DNA of 64,000 nt. It comes from Actinomadura sp. NBRC 104425. Its GTDB lineage: Bacteria > Actinomycetota > Actinomycetes > Streptosporangiales > Streptosporangiaceae. The position numbers and the translations under genes were made by a program. This document shows positions 25,114-36,059 of the stretch, piece after piece (within the stretch, counting starts at the first letter, position 1; the number at the start of each line of letters is the position of its first letter). The stretch is from positions 124,001-188,000 of the forward strand of contig NZ_BSTN01000013.1 of assembly GCF_030269545.1 (NCBI RefSeq). Reading direction: 5' to 3'. A model generated the notes under the pieces. It was not told the origin of the DNA and did no database searches. It saw only the letters and a program-made list of their open reading frames with translations.

Positions 25114-25656
25114 ATGGACACAGCCCGCGGCTCCGCCGCCCCGCTGCTCGTCGTCATGGGCGTCGCGGGGTCCGGAAAGACGACCTTCGGCGCCGCGCTC
25201 GCCCGGCGGCTGGGGGTGCCGTTCGCCGACGCCGACGACTTCCACCCGCCCGGCAACATCGCCAAGATGTCGGCCGGCATCCCGCTGGACGACGCCGACC
25301 GGATGCCCTGGCTGCGCGCGATCGGCGCGTGGCTGGCCGGGCACGCGGCCGGCGGCGGCGTGGTGACCTGCTCGGCGCTGCGGCGGGTGTACCGCGACGT
25401 GCTGCGGGCCGAGGCGCCGCAGGCGGTGTTCGTGCACCTGCACGGCGACCGCGAGGTCGTGCGGCGGCGGGTCGCCGAGCGCGCCGGCCACTTCATGCCC
25501 GCCTCCCTGGTCGACTCCCAGTTCGACACGCTGGAGCCGCTCGGCCCGGACGAGCGCGGGATCGTCCTCGGCCTCGACGCCCCCGTCGAGGAACTCGTCG
25601 ACGCCTACCTGGACGCGGCGTCCGGCGCCGCGGCGTCCCCGCCGCGCGAGGCCTGA
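25114..25656 (+). CDS. gntK: Gluconokinase
   Basis: A 180-residue P-loop kinase that makes 6-phosphogluconate from gluconate and ATP. The P-loop is VMGVAGSGKTTFG (about residues 14-26). The family motif ADDFHPPGNIAKMSAGIPLDD (Asp and His contacts) and HFMPASLVDSQFDTLEPL near 125-142 identify GntK. ATG 25114 has GAGG eight bases upstream. The GntP permease follows 105 bases later, so uptake and phosphorylation are encoded together. The product feeds the pentose-phosphate pathway. Confidence 0.94.
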   Translation: MDTARGSAAPLLVVMGVAGSGKTTFGAALARRLGVPFADADDFHPPGNIAKMSAGIPLDDADRMPWLRAIGAWLAGHAAGGGVVTCSALRRVYRDVLRAEAPQAVFVHLHGDREVVRRRVAERAGHFMPASLVDSQFDTLEPLGPDERGIVLGLDAPVEELVDAYLDAASGAAASPPREA

Positions 25657-25667
25657 CCAAGGTCCCT

Positions 25668-25739
25668 GGCCGAGACTTCCGGCCGAGATCCCTGGCCGAG
25701 GCCCCCATCCCCATCCCCTCCCCCCGCCCGGAAGGCGGG
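25668..25739. repeat. Short imperfect repeats and a 6-bp hairpin in the gntK-gntP spacer
   Basis: The spacer holds three near-copies of a CTGGCCGAGA-like unit between 25668 and 25702. A hairpin CCCGCC/GGCGGG (25723-25728 and 25734-25739) with a 5-base loop follows just before the GntP ribosome site. It may modulate expression of the permease; no T-run is present. Confidence 0.45.
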
Positions 25740-25761
25740 AGTCCACCCCCGGAGGTCCCTG

Positions 25762-27162
25762 ATGACAGGCTTCGCCCTCACCGCGCTGGCCCTCGCCCCG
25801 CCCGAGGAGCCCATCGCCGGCGGCGGCCGGCTCGTGCTGGCCGCGCTCGCCGGCATCGCGCTGATCGTCGCACTGATCACCTGGCTGAAGGTGCACCCGT
25901 TCCTCGGCCTCACCCTCGGCTCGCTGCTGGTCGGCGGGATCGCCGGGCTGCCCATGGCCGACACCATCAGCGGGTTCGGCGACGGGTTCGGCAGCACGGC
26001 GGCGGGCGTCGGCGCGCTGATCGCGCTGGGCGCCATGTTCGGCCGGCTGCTGGCCGACAGCGGCGGCGCCGACCAGATCGTCGACACCATCGTCGGCCGC
26101 GCCGGGCCGCGCGCGCTGCCGTGGGCGATGGCGCTGGTCGGGGCGCTGATCGGACTGCCCATGTTCTTCGAGATCGGGCTCGTGCTGCTGATGCCGGTGA
26201 TCTTCCTGGTGGCGCGCCGGTCCGGGCTGTCGCTGGTGCGGGTGGGCATCCCGGCGCTGGCCGGGCTGTCGGCCATGCACGGCCTGGTGCCCCCGCACCC
26301 CGGCCCGCTGGTGGCCATCGACGCGCTCAAGGCCGACCTGGGCGTCACGCTGGCGCTGGGCGTGCTCGTCGCCCTGCCGACGATCGCGGTGTCCGGGCCG
26401 CTGTTCGCCCGGTACGCCGCACGCTGGGTCGACGTCCCGGCCCCCGCCCTCTACGAAACGGGCCCGGAATCGGACGCCGCCGGAGCCGCCCGCCGCCGCC
26501 CCTCGTTCGGCGCCACCCTGGCCACGGTGCTGCTGCCGGTCGTGCTGATGATGGGCAAGGCGCTGGCCGACATCTTCCTGGACGAGGGCGACCACCTGCG
26601 CACCGTCCTGGACAACCTCGGCACCCCCCTGGTGGCGCTGCTGATCGCGGTGGTCGTGGCGATGTTCACCTTCGGCCGCGGCGCGGGCATGAGCCTGCGC
26701 GAGGTGTCCGGGGTGCTGGAGAAGTCGCTGCCGCCGATCGCGGGCATCCTGCTCATCGTGGCCGCCGGCGGCGGCTTCAAGCAGACCCTCATCGACACCG
26801 GCATCGGCAAGCTGGTCGCCGACTGGGTGGCCGACAGCGGCCTGTCGGTGCTGCTGCTGGCCTGGGTGGTCGCGGTGCTGATCCGCCTGGCCACCGGTTC
26901 GGCCACCGTGGCCACCGTCACCGCCGCGGGCATCATGGCACCGCTGGTCACCACCCTGAGCAGCGGGGAGACCTCGCTGCTGGTGCTGGCGATCGGCACC
27001 GGGTCGGTGTTCTTCTCGCACGTCAACGACGCCGGCTTCTGGCTGGTCAAGGAGTACTTCGGGCTGAGCGTCGGGCAGAACGTCAAGAGCTGGTCGCTGA
27101 TGGAGACGGTGCTGTCGGTCACCGGCCTGGTGTTCGTGCTCCTGCTCGACCTGGTCGTCTAG
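25762..27162 (+). CDS. GntP-family gluconate:H+ symporter
   Basis: A 466-residue integral membrane protein with about 12 hydrophobic segments. The GntP hallmarks PMFFEIGLVLLMP (about residues 133-145), GLVPPHPGPL (about 174-183) and the C-terminal IGTGSVFFSHVNDAGFWLVK (about 412-431) are clear. It imports gluconate with protons. GGAGG lies seven bases before ATG 25762. It ends in a 4-base convergent overlap with the lipoprotein gene. Confidence 0.93.
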   Translation: MTGFALTALALAPPEEPIAGGGRLVLAALAGIALIVALITWLKVHPFLGLTLGSLLVGGIAGLPMADTISGFGDGFGSTAAGVGALIALGAMFGRLLADSGGADQIVDTIVGRAGPRALPWAMALVGALIGLPMFFEIGLVLLMPVIFLVARRSGLSLVRVGIPALAGLSAMHGLVPPHPGPLVAIDALKADLGVTLALGVLVALPTIAVSGPLFARYAARWVDVPAPALYETGPESDAAGAARRRPSFGATLATVLLPVVLMMGKALADIFLDEGDHLRTVLDNLGTPLVALLIAVVVAMFTFGRGAGMSLREVSGVLEKSLPPIAGILLIVAAGGGFKQTLIDTGIGKLVADWVADSGLSVLLLAWVVAVLIRLATGSATVATVTAAGIMAPLVTTLSSGETSLLVLAIGTGSVFFSHVNDAGFWLVKEYFGLSVGQNVKSWSLMETVLSVTGLVFVLLLDLVV

Positions 27163-28013
27163 CGGCGTCGTCCAGCGGCGTACGGGAAGTCGGCCGCGGG
27201 GTCGCGCAGCAGCCGCCGCAGCGCCCGCACGAACAGCACCGCCGCCGCCAGCCCAAGCGGCAGCCCCGCCAGGGGCGCGCCCGTGGCCACGGCGAGGGCG
27301 CGCCCGCCGAGCACCCCGGCGACGCCCAGGTTGTCGCCCTGCCGGCCCGCCGCCGCGGACACCGTGACGACCGCGCAGACGATCGCGACCCCGGCGGCGG
27401 CCACGGCGACCGGCCAGCGCCGTGCCGCCGCCGACACCGCGACCCCCGCCGCGACCAGCACCAGCAGCGCCGCCGCGCCGAACCAGCGCACCGGCCGCGG
27501 CCGCATCTCGACCCGCACCACCGGGGCGGGCCGCCCCCGTCCCACCGTCCACCGCGGCGCGTCCGAGGCCCCTCCCGGCGGCCGCGGCCGCACCGTCGCC
27601 GGGACGGACGGCAGCCACAGCCGCACCCCGCCCTCGTCGAAGCCCCCGGCGGCCAGCCGCCGCCACGCCCGCGCGGTGTCCAACTGCAGCGATACCGTGC
27701 GGCCCGGCCGGAAGGCGCCGGTCACGTCCGCCCTGGCGAACGGGTAGCTGCGGCTGGTCGCGGTGCGCACCCGGACGGCGGCGGCGCCGGGGAACAGCTC
27801 CCGCGCGACCGCCGCGGCCAGGTCGCGCACCTGCGCGTCCGACCGCAGCCGCCCGGCGGCGCGCAGATCGACTTGGGCGCCGCCGTCCGGCATCACCGCG
27901 ATGTCGAGCCACGCCCCGGGCAGCGCGCGTCCGCCTCCCCCGCCGCACGCCGACAGGGCGAGCAGGACGAGGACGCCCAGCACCACGAGACGTCCCGCAC
28001 CTGGCACGCACAC
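27159..28013 (-). CDS. Lipoprotein of unknown function with C-terminal membrane segments
   Basis: A 284-residue protein from GTG 28013 (GGAGG seven bases upstream; GTG 28007 also possible). It begins with a lipoprotein signal (VVLGVLVLLALSAC, Cys near residue 23) and a short Gly run. A soluble part of about 150 residues follows, rich in beta-type segments, then three hydrophobic segments near 167-187, 193-215 and 235-260 and a basic tail. The layout recalls LppM-type envelope proteins, but I cannot assign a family. It overlaps the GntP gene end by 4 bases. Confidence 0.65.
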   Translation of the reverse strand: MCVPGAGRLVVLGVLVLLALSACGGGGGRALPGAWLDIAVMPDGGAQVDLRAAGRLRSDAQVRDLAAAVARELFPGAAAVRVRTATSRSYPFARADVTGAFRPGRTVSLQLDTARAWRRLAAGGFDEGGVRLWLPSVPATVRPRPPGGASDAPRWTVGRGRPAPVVRVEMRPRPVRWFGAAALLVLVAAGVAVSAAARRWPVAVAAAGVAIVCAVVTVSAAAGRQGDNLGVAGVLGGRALAVATGAPLAGLPLGLAAAVLFVRALRRLLRDPAADFPYAAGRRR

Positions 28014-28474
28014 TGCCCCCTCCGCTCTCCGCTGACCGCCGCACCGCAGGATCGGTACCGCAGGTCGCGCGCACGTCTCGTTCCGATCGCGTCCGCCTTG
28101 CGCCACATCGCGGCCGACGGGCGCGGACGCGCGCCGGTTCCGGCCTGCGGGTGTCCGCATGTGGCCGGTCCACGAGCCCGACCGCCGCCGGGGGACGCGC
28201 CCTCGCATCGTCGCCGAGACTGCGGTGATCGCAAGTTTTACCGAGGTCAGGGCGGGCGGCGTCCCGGCGGACGCGGAGTCACGCTCCGGTCGAGAGCGCG
28301 GCGACCGCGTCCCGCGCGGCGTATGGGCAAACCCGCATTTCCGCGAACGCTCGTCCCCGCCGCGCGGCGCAGCTTTCACAGCCGCCTCCTGGGCCCCTTC
28401 TGGCCGACGGGTTTCTGGGTTACCGTCCCCGCAAGGTCATCTTCGAGCCGAGCGACTCGCGAGGAGCCCCGCTC
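28014..28474. other. Gap between the divergent lipoprotein and amidase genes
   Basis: This 461-base gap has no convincing gene. Its open frames are Arg/Pro-rich without start context. Modestly A/T-rich patches lie near 28230-28245 and 28410-28440, the latter within 70 bases of the amidase ATG and probably containing its promoter. I looked for a c-di-AMP (ydaO) riboswitch, common before actinobacterial cell-wall hydrolases, and did not see its conserved core. Confidence 0.4.
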
Positions 28475-29242
28475 ATGTCCGAAGTCTTCCGCCTGGACCG
28501 CCGCACCATGCTCAGGGGAGCCGCCACGGCTGCCGGCGGCGCCCTGCTCGGCGCCGCGCCCCTGCTGCCGCAGAACGCCCTCGCCGCACCCCGCGTCCAC
28601 ACCCGCGCCGAATGGGGCGCCCGCGCCCCGCGCCGCGCCGCGACCGTACTGGACCGCGCCCCCGACCACATCGTCGTGCACCACACCGCCTCGGCCAACA
28701 CCACCGACTACTCGCTGTCCGCGGCGTTCGCGCTGTCACGGGCGATCCAGAACCTCCACATGGACTCCAACGGCTGGGATGACACCGGACAGCAGCTCAC
28801 CATCAGCCGCGGCGGCCACCTCATGGAGGGACGCAACCGCAGCCTCGCCGCCATCCAGGCGGGAGACCACGTCGTCGGCGCGCACACCGCGAGCCACAAC
28901 GACCACACGATCGGCATCGAGAACGAAGGCCTCTACATGACGGTGCAGCCGACGCCCGAGCTGTGGGTGCGGCTGGTCGAGACGTGCGCGTGGCTGTGCG
29001 GGGTGTACGGCCTGGACCCGTACACCGCGATCGTCGGGCACCGCGACTATAACGCCACCGCCTGCCCCGGCGACGTGCTGTACGCGATGCTGCCCCGGCT
29101 CCGGGACGAGGTGGCCGGCGTCCTGGGCGCGCAGCGCAGGAGCCAGGTGCTCGCCGAGCGCAGGCGCGGCGGCCTGCCCGGGCCCCGGTTCCGCTTCGAC
29201 CACGGCCCGGCCCTGGGCCCCGGAGACCCCGGCCGCGGCTGA
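28475..29242 (+). CDS. Tat-exported N-acetylmuramoyl-L-alanine amidase (PGRP/Amidase_2 type)
   Basis: A 255-residue secreted cell-wall hydrolase. The twin-arginine signal LDRRTMLRGAATAAGGALLGA is at residues 7-27, with likely cleavage after ALAA near 38. The amidase domain (about 40-205) has zinc-type residues in HIVVHHTAS (about 66-74) and IVGHRDYNATACPGD (His and Cys, about 187-201). It would cut the bond between muramic acid and the stem peptide. The last 45 residues are Arg/Gly/Pro-rich and probably disordered. GAGGAG lies before ATG 28475. Confidence 0.9.
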   Translation: MSEVFRLDRRTMLRGAATAAGGALLGAAPLLPQNALAAPRVHTRAEWGARAPRRAATVLDRAPDHIVVHHTASANTTDYSLSAAFALSRAIQNLHMDSNGWDDTGQQLTISRGGHLMEGRNRSLAAIQAGDHVVGAHTASHNDHTIGIENEGLYMTVQPTPELWVRLVETCAWLCGVYGLDPYTAIVGHRDYNATACPGDVLYAMLPRLRDEVAGVLGAQRRSQVLAERRRGGLPGPRFRFDHGPALGPGDPGRG

Positions 29243-29244
29243 CC

Positions 29245-31767
<2,523 letters not shown>

Positions 31768-31786
31768 GGCGTTCCCCCTCGTCGGT

Positions 31787-31835
31787 CAAAACGGACGCTC
31801 CCCGGCCCCTGCCCGGAGACGGACCGGCAAAACGG
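31787..31835. promoter_or_regulatory. Two CAAAACGG direct repeats upstream of the ClpC-like gene
   Basis: CAAAACGG occurs at 31787-31794 and 31828-31835, 41 bases apart, in the 105-base gap before the clp gene. The gap is otherwise G/C-rich. These may be promoter or stress-regulator sites. They do not match the HspR HAIR consensus. Confidence 0.35.
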
Positions 31836-31872
31836 CCGTCTCGTCCGGGCCGGTATGCGGGCAAGCGCCCCG

Positions 31873-33168
31873 TCACACGCCCGTCGGCAGGGACTCCAGC
31901 CCGCCGCGCCGGGGCGCCTCCAGGTGCAGCGGGTCCAGCGCGGAGGTGTGAGCGAACCAGCACAGCACGTCGTACCGCTCGCCGAGGCGGGTCGGCACGT
32001 AGTTGCCCGGCTCGTGGTCAGGGTCGTACACCGCGCCGATGGCGCGCTGGACGCGGGTGGCGGTCAGCCACCGGGCGCCGGGCGCGGCGGAGAACACGAA
32101 CAGGGCGCGGTGCAGGCCGGCGCAGGACAGCAGCGCCTCCACCGAGTCCGAACGCGGCGGCGGCACCCGCATGAGCTCCATCGGCGCACCCCACCGCGGC
32201 CCGGCGACCACCTCGCCGTACCCGCCCGCGAACCCGACCAGCACCGTGTCCGCGGCGCCGTGCCGGTCGCGGACGAGCCGGCCGAGGTTGACCAGGCCCG
32301 CGCGGCCCATGTCGGTGCCGCGGGCGTCGCCGGCGTGGGTGTTGTGCGCCCACACCACGGCGCGCGAGCGCGGGCCGTGGAACTCCAGCAGCCGGTCCAG
32401 GGTGTCGGCCATGTGCGTGTCGCGCGCGTTCCACGCCCGCCCCCCGCCGCCGATCATGGCGCGGTAGTAGCGTTCGGCGCCCGCGGCGGCCTCGGCGTTC
32501 AACCGGGCGTCGAGCCGCCCGGAGGGGTCGGCGGCCGGGTCGGGGGCGTGCCCGCCGCCCGCCGGCTGCCGCAGCCGGGTGAGCAGGGCGAGCACCTCCT
32601 CCGCGCAGTCCTCGGGCACCAGCCGGGCGTAGCCGCGCGGGTCGTCGCCGTACGGCTCGAAGCACCGGTACGCCTCGCACGCGGCCGCCAGGTGCTCGGG
32701 CCGGTGCTCGGCCAGGTGCAGCATGACGGCGCGCAGCGACTCCCGCAGGCCGTAGACGTCCAGCCCGTAGAAGCCGACGCGCCGCTCGGGCGGCAGGGCG
32801 GCGTTGTGCCCGCGCAGCCACCGGCAGAACGCGACCGTCTCGTGGTTGGCCCACGTCCAGGCGGGCCAGCGGCGGAACGCGTCCAGCGCCGCGTAGGGGT
32901 CCCCGTCCGCGCCGGGCGCCCCGGTCACGCTGCGGTGGACCCGCCGGCAGTCGGGCCAGTCGCCCTCGACCGCGACGAACGAGAACCCCCGTTCGGCGAT
33001 CAGCCGCCGGGTGAGCGCCGCCCGCCAGGCGTGGTACTCGTGGGTGCCGTGGCTGGCCTCGCCGAGCAGCACGCAGCGCGCGCCGCCGATCCGGTCGAGC
33101 ACCGGGTCGAGGTCCGCCTCCTCCTCGATCGGCAGGGCCGACCGCGTCACGTCGTCGATGTCGGGCAC
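31873..33168 (-). CDS. Erythromycin-esterase-family protein
   Basis: A 431-residue protein of the EreA/EreB-like superfamily. Family segments are LLGEASHGTHEYHAWRAALT (about residues 34-53), with the conserved Glu and His, FVAVEGDWPDC, FYGLDVYGL and AVVWAHNTHAGDA (about 268-280). True Ere enzymes hydrolyse macrolide lactones. Most chromosomal homologues have no proven substrate, so resistance should not be assumed. Start GTG 33168 follows a GGGGG stretch. It is downstream of, and co-oriented with, nothing obviously linked. Confidence 0.85.
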   Translation of the reverse strand: MPDIDDVTRSALPIEEEADLDPVLDRIGGARCVLLGEASHGTHEYHAWRAALTRRLIAERGFSFVAVEGDWPDCRRVHRSVTGAPGADGDPYAALDAFRRWPAWTWANHETVAFCRWLRGHNAALPPERRVGFYGLDVYGLRESLRAVMLHLAEHRPEHLAAACEAYRCFEPYGDDPRGYARLVPEDCAEEVLALLTRLRQPAGGGHAPDPAADPSGRLDARLNAEAAAGAERYYRAMIGGGGRAWNARDTHMADTLDRLLEFHGPRSRAVVWAHNTHAGDARGTDMGRAGLVNLGRLVRDRHGAADTVLVGFAGGYGEVVAGPRWGAPMELMRVPPPRSDSVEALLSCAGLHRALFVFSAAPGARWLTATRVQRAIGAVYDPDHEPGNYVPTRLGERYDVLCWFAHTSALDPLHLEAPRRGGLESLPTGV

Positions 33169-33470
33169 GGCGCCCCCTTTCGGCGTTCGGTCCGGGTCCT
33201 CCCCCGGTTCCCCGTTCGCTCGCGTCGATTCACCCGGCGGGCCGGCGCCCGGGGGCGGCCGCCCGCGGCTCGGCCGGATTCGGTCACCTGTCAATAAGCG
33301 GCGGAGGGTCGGTTTTCTCGGGCCGGTCAGGGGATGATCGGTATGCGGCCCCTGGGACGGGGAGCGCTCCCCACGTTCCGCCGGACCCGTCCCGCCCGGT
33401 CGCCGCCGGCGACACGGTGGGCCGCCCGCTGCCGACGGGGGTCGGCTGTCGAGCCGAGGGTGAGGTGACC

Positions 33471-33593
33471 ATGTTCGACGACGGGTCCACGTTTCACGAC
33501 GGGGCCACGTACCACGGCGGATCCGGAAACCACCACGGAGCGGCGTCGCGCGGGCCGGCCGGGTGCCACGACCGACCGGCGGAACGGCGATGA
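33471..33593 (+). CDS. Possible 40-residue His/Gly-rich small protein coupled to the methyltransferase
   Basis: A 40-codon frame from ATG 33471 with GAGGTG six bases upstream. It ends in TGA at 33591-33593, which overlaps the methyltransferase ATG (ATGA at 33590-33593). The peptide is rich in Gly, Asp and His (FDDGSTFHDGATYHGG near the start, HH at 24-25) and has no membrane segment. Good ribosome site plus stop-start overlap are the only evidence; it may act as a leader cistron that delivers ribosomes to the next gene. Confidence 0.45.
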   Translation: MFDDGSTFHDGATYHGGSGNHHGAASRGPAGCHDRPAERR

Positions 33594-34426
33594 GCGAGCC
33601 GGAGATCGTCATCGCGGCGCCGCCGGCGCCCCCGTCCGCACCGTCCCGGCCGTGGGCGACGGCGGGCGAGGCGAACCCGGCGCGGTTCTACGACCTGCTG
33701 CTGGGCGGCAAGGACAACTACGCCGCCGACCGTGACCTGGCCGAACGGCTGCTGCGCGTCCAGCCGCACGCCCGCACGGCCGCCCGGGAGAACCGGGCGT
33801 TCGTCGGACGGGTCGTGCGCGCGCTGGCCGAGCACGGCGTCGCCCAGTTCCTCGACATCGGCTGCGGCCTGCCGGCCCGCGAGAACGTCCACCAGATCGC
33901 CCAGCGCCACGCGCCCGGCGCGCGGGTGGTGTACGTCGACCACGACCCGATCGTGCTGTCGCACGCCCGGGCGCTGCTGGCCGACGACGGCAACGTCAGC
34001 GTGGTGTGCGCCGACCTGCGCGACCGCGACGCGCTGCTGGAGGCGGTGACGGTCGCCGCGCCGCTGGACTGGACCCGCCCGGTCGGGGTGCTGCTGACGA
34101 GCGTGCTGCACCATCTCACCGCCGGCGACCGCCCGCACGAGCTGACCGCCGGGCTGCGCCGCGCCATGCCGCCCGGCAGCGCCCTGGCGGTCTCCCACCT
34201 GACCGCCGACCCGGCGCCCGCCGCGGTGACCGAGGCCGCGGCGCTGTACGCGGCGGGCTGCGGCGCTCCGCTGGTGCCGCGCGGGCGGGCGGAGGTGGCG
34301 GCGTTCCTCGACGGTCTGGAGCCGATGGAGCCGGGGGTGGTGTTCACCTCCGAGTGGCGTCCGGAGGGCCCGGTGCGCCCGCCGGACCAGGCGCTGATGT
34401 ACGCGGCGGTCGGGCTGCGCCGCTGA
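33590..34426 (+). CDS. SAM-dependent methyltransferase (PF04672 / DUF574 type)
   Basis: A 278-residue protein of the actinobacterial S-adenosyl methyltransferase family. Hallmarks are ARFYDLLLGGKDNYAADRD (about residues 29-47), the SAM motif QFLDIGCGLPARENVHQIA (about 85-103) and VVYVDHDPIVLSHARALL. The substrate is unknown for this large family. ATG 33590 overlaps the stop of a 40-codon ORF. The 3' end overlaps the convergent glycosyltransferase gene by 83 bases. Confidence 0.9.
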   Translation: MSEPEIVIAAPPAPPSAPSRPWATAGEANPARFYDLLLGGKDNYAADRDLAERLLRVQPHARTAARENRAFVGRVVRALAEHGVAQFLDIGCGLPARENVHQIAQRHAPGARVVYVDHDPIVLSHARALLADDGNVSVVCADLRDRDALLEAVTVAAPLDWTRPVGVLLTSVLHHLTAGDRPHELTAGLRRAMPPGSALAVSHLTADPAPAAVTEAAALYAAGCGAPLVPRGRAEVAAFLDGLEPMEPGVVFTSEWRPEGPVRPPDQALMYAAVGLRR

Positions 34427-35921
34427 GCCGCCCCGGCCGCTCCCCGGCCTTTCCGGGGCGGGCGTGCCCGGCTGGGCGCGGGCGGATGTCGGCGGGACGG
34501 CCGGCGCGGACCTCGCGCGGGGCCGCCAGCAGGCCGTCCAGCAGCCGCTCCCACTCGGGGCCGACCAGCTCGAGGCGGTAGCCGCGGGCGGTGGCGGCGG
34601 CGCGGGCGCCCAGCCGGTCGCGCAGTCCGGCGTCCCCGATCACCCGGCGCAGCGCGGCGGTGAGCGCGGGCACGTCCTCGGCGGGCACCACCAGGCCGTC
34701 GCAGCCGTCGGTGATCATCTCGCCGGGGCCGGTGGGGCAGTCGAACGCCACCACCGCCAGGCCCTTGCCCATCGCCTCCAGCAGCACCATCGGCATGCCC
34801 TCGAACCGCGACGACAGCACGTACACCGAGGCCCGCGTCATCTCCCCGGCCAGGTCCGGGGTGCGGCCGCACAGCTGCACCCGGCCGGTCAGCCCGTGCT
34901 CGGCGATCGCCGCGCGCAGGGCGTCGCGCCGGGGACCCGCGCCGAAGATGCGCAGCGTCCAGCCGGGGTGCGCGGCGGCCAGCGGGGCGTAGGCGCGCAG
35001 CAGCAGGTCGAAACCCTTCTGCCTGGTCAGGCGGCCGGCGGCCAGGATCACCTTGGCGGTGCGCGGCGACGGCCCGCCGGGCAGCTTTGGCAGCGCGTTG
35101 GGGATGCGCACCACCCGGGTCGGCGCGCCCGCCAGCACCTGCCGGTAGCCGGCGCGGGACGCCTCGGTGAGCACGGCCACCGCGGTGAGCCGCCGGTAGG
35201 CGCGGGCGATCTCGCGGCGCAGGCGGGGCCGGTAGGCGGCCAGGTTCATGTGGTCCTGCCCGATGGTGACCACGCCGCGTCCGCCCAGCTCGGCGGCGAG
35301 CAGGTTGAGCGACGGCCGGGTGCCGACCAGCACGTCGGGCGCGGGCCCGCGCAGCGCGCGCAGCAGGCACAGGTCGGTCCACAGGCTGACGGTGCTGAAC
35401 GAGGCGTCGTCGACGGGCACCAGCACGCTCGGCAGCCGCGTCAGCAGGCGCTCGACCCGCCCGGGCGGCGGAGTGCGGCGGTCCTCGGCGAACCGCACCG
35501 TCACGTCCGGGGAGATCGGGAAGAACGGCTCGGCCCGGCGGCGGACAACGCTGACGATCTCCACGTCGTACCGCCGGGCCAGGTGCCCGGCCAGGTTGAG
35601 CACCGTGCGGACGGTGCCGCCGGTCCCGTGGGCGTGCTGCAGCAGGATCCGCACGCGCGGCCGCCGCGCCCCGTCCGGCGATTGGTCCGGCGCCCGGTCC
35701 GGCGACTCGGCCGCGGCCGCGGTCCATGGCGCGTCCCACGGCGGCGGCCTGCCGGGCATCAGGGGCCGCACCGTCCACAGGGCCGCCCTCCGCACGCCCC
35801 GGTGCGCGACCGCCAGCACCCGCCGCCGACCGCGCCGCAGCCTCCGGCGCGCGGCGGCGCGCACGTTCCGCGGTGTCACGCGCCGCGCCCGGCGCCGTGC
35901 GCGTCGTTCTCCAGGCACCAT
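34344..35921 (-). CDS. Group 1 (GT4-type) glycosyltransferase
   Basis: A 525-residue GT-B fold glycosyltransferase. The first 90 residues are very basic (RRARRRARRVTPRN) and proline-rich, perhaps contacting membrane phospholipids. The N-domain starts at VRILLQHAHGTGGTVRTVLN. The C-domain has ILAAGRLTRQKGFDLLLRAY (about 296-315) and the EX7E-type segment SSRFEGMPMVLLEAMGKGLA (about 371-390). The last 60 residues are Pro/Ala/Arg-rich and partly coded over the end of the convergent methyltransferase gene. Sugar donor and acceptor are unknown. Confidence 0.87.
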   Translation of the reverse strand: MVPGERRARRRARRVTPRNVRAAARRRLRRGRRRVLAVAHRGVRRAALWTVRPLMPGRPPPWDAPWTAAAAESPDRAPDQSPDGARRPRVRILLQHAHGTGGTVRTVLNLAGHLARRYDVEIVSVVRRRAEPFFPISPDVTVRFAEDRRTPPPGRVERLLTRLPSVLVPVDDASFSTVSLWTDLCLLRALRGPAPDVLVGTRPSLNLLAAELGGRGVVTIGQDHMNLAAYRPRLRREIARAYRRLTAVAVLTEASRAGYRQVLAGAPTRVVRIPNALPKLPGGPSPRTAKVILAAGRLTRQKGFDLLLRAYAPLAAAHPGWTLRIFGAGPRRDALRAAIAEHGLTGRVQLCGRTPDLAGEMTRASVYVLSSRFEGMPMVLLEAMGKGLAVVAFDCPTGPGEMITDGCDGLVVPAEDVPALTAALRRVIGDAGLRDRLGARAAATARGYRLELVGPEWERLLDGLLAAPREVRAGRPADIRPRPAGHARPGKAGERPGRLSGAARPPRTSAPGPAGAPGPPDATRR

Positions 35922-36008
35922 GCGGCGTCCCCCGATCCCCGGAAATCCCTAGTGGGATATTTCCCGAGATGTCGCCATATCAACGACGCGCACCGGCCGG
36001 AGCCGGTC

Positions 36009-36052
36009 GCCGGGGGACCTCCGGACGGCGATCCGGCGGGCGGTCCCCCGGC
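36009..36052 (-). terminator. Stem-loop downstream of the first L,D-transpeptidase gene
   Basis: GCCGGGGGACC (36009-36019) and GGTCCCCCGGC (36042-36052) form a perfect 11-bp stem 8 bases past the transpeptidase stop. The inner part holds a second small stem CCGGA/TCCGG. This is probably a rho-independent-like terminator without a T-run. Confidence 0.65.
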
Positions 36053-36059
36053 GGGCGGT

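Noticed and set aside
28200-28474. Possible c-di-AMP (ydaO) riboswitch before the amidase
   Set aside because: The conserved ydaO core elements were not found on reading the sequence.
31873-33168. Macrolide resistance gene
   Set aside because: The family match is clear but most chromosomal members have unknown substrates; resistance cannot be claimed from sequence.
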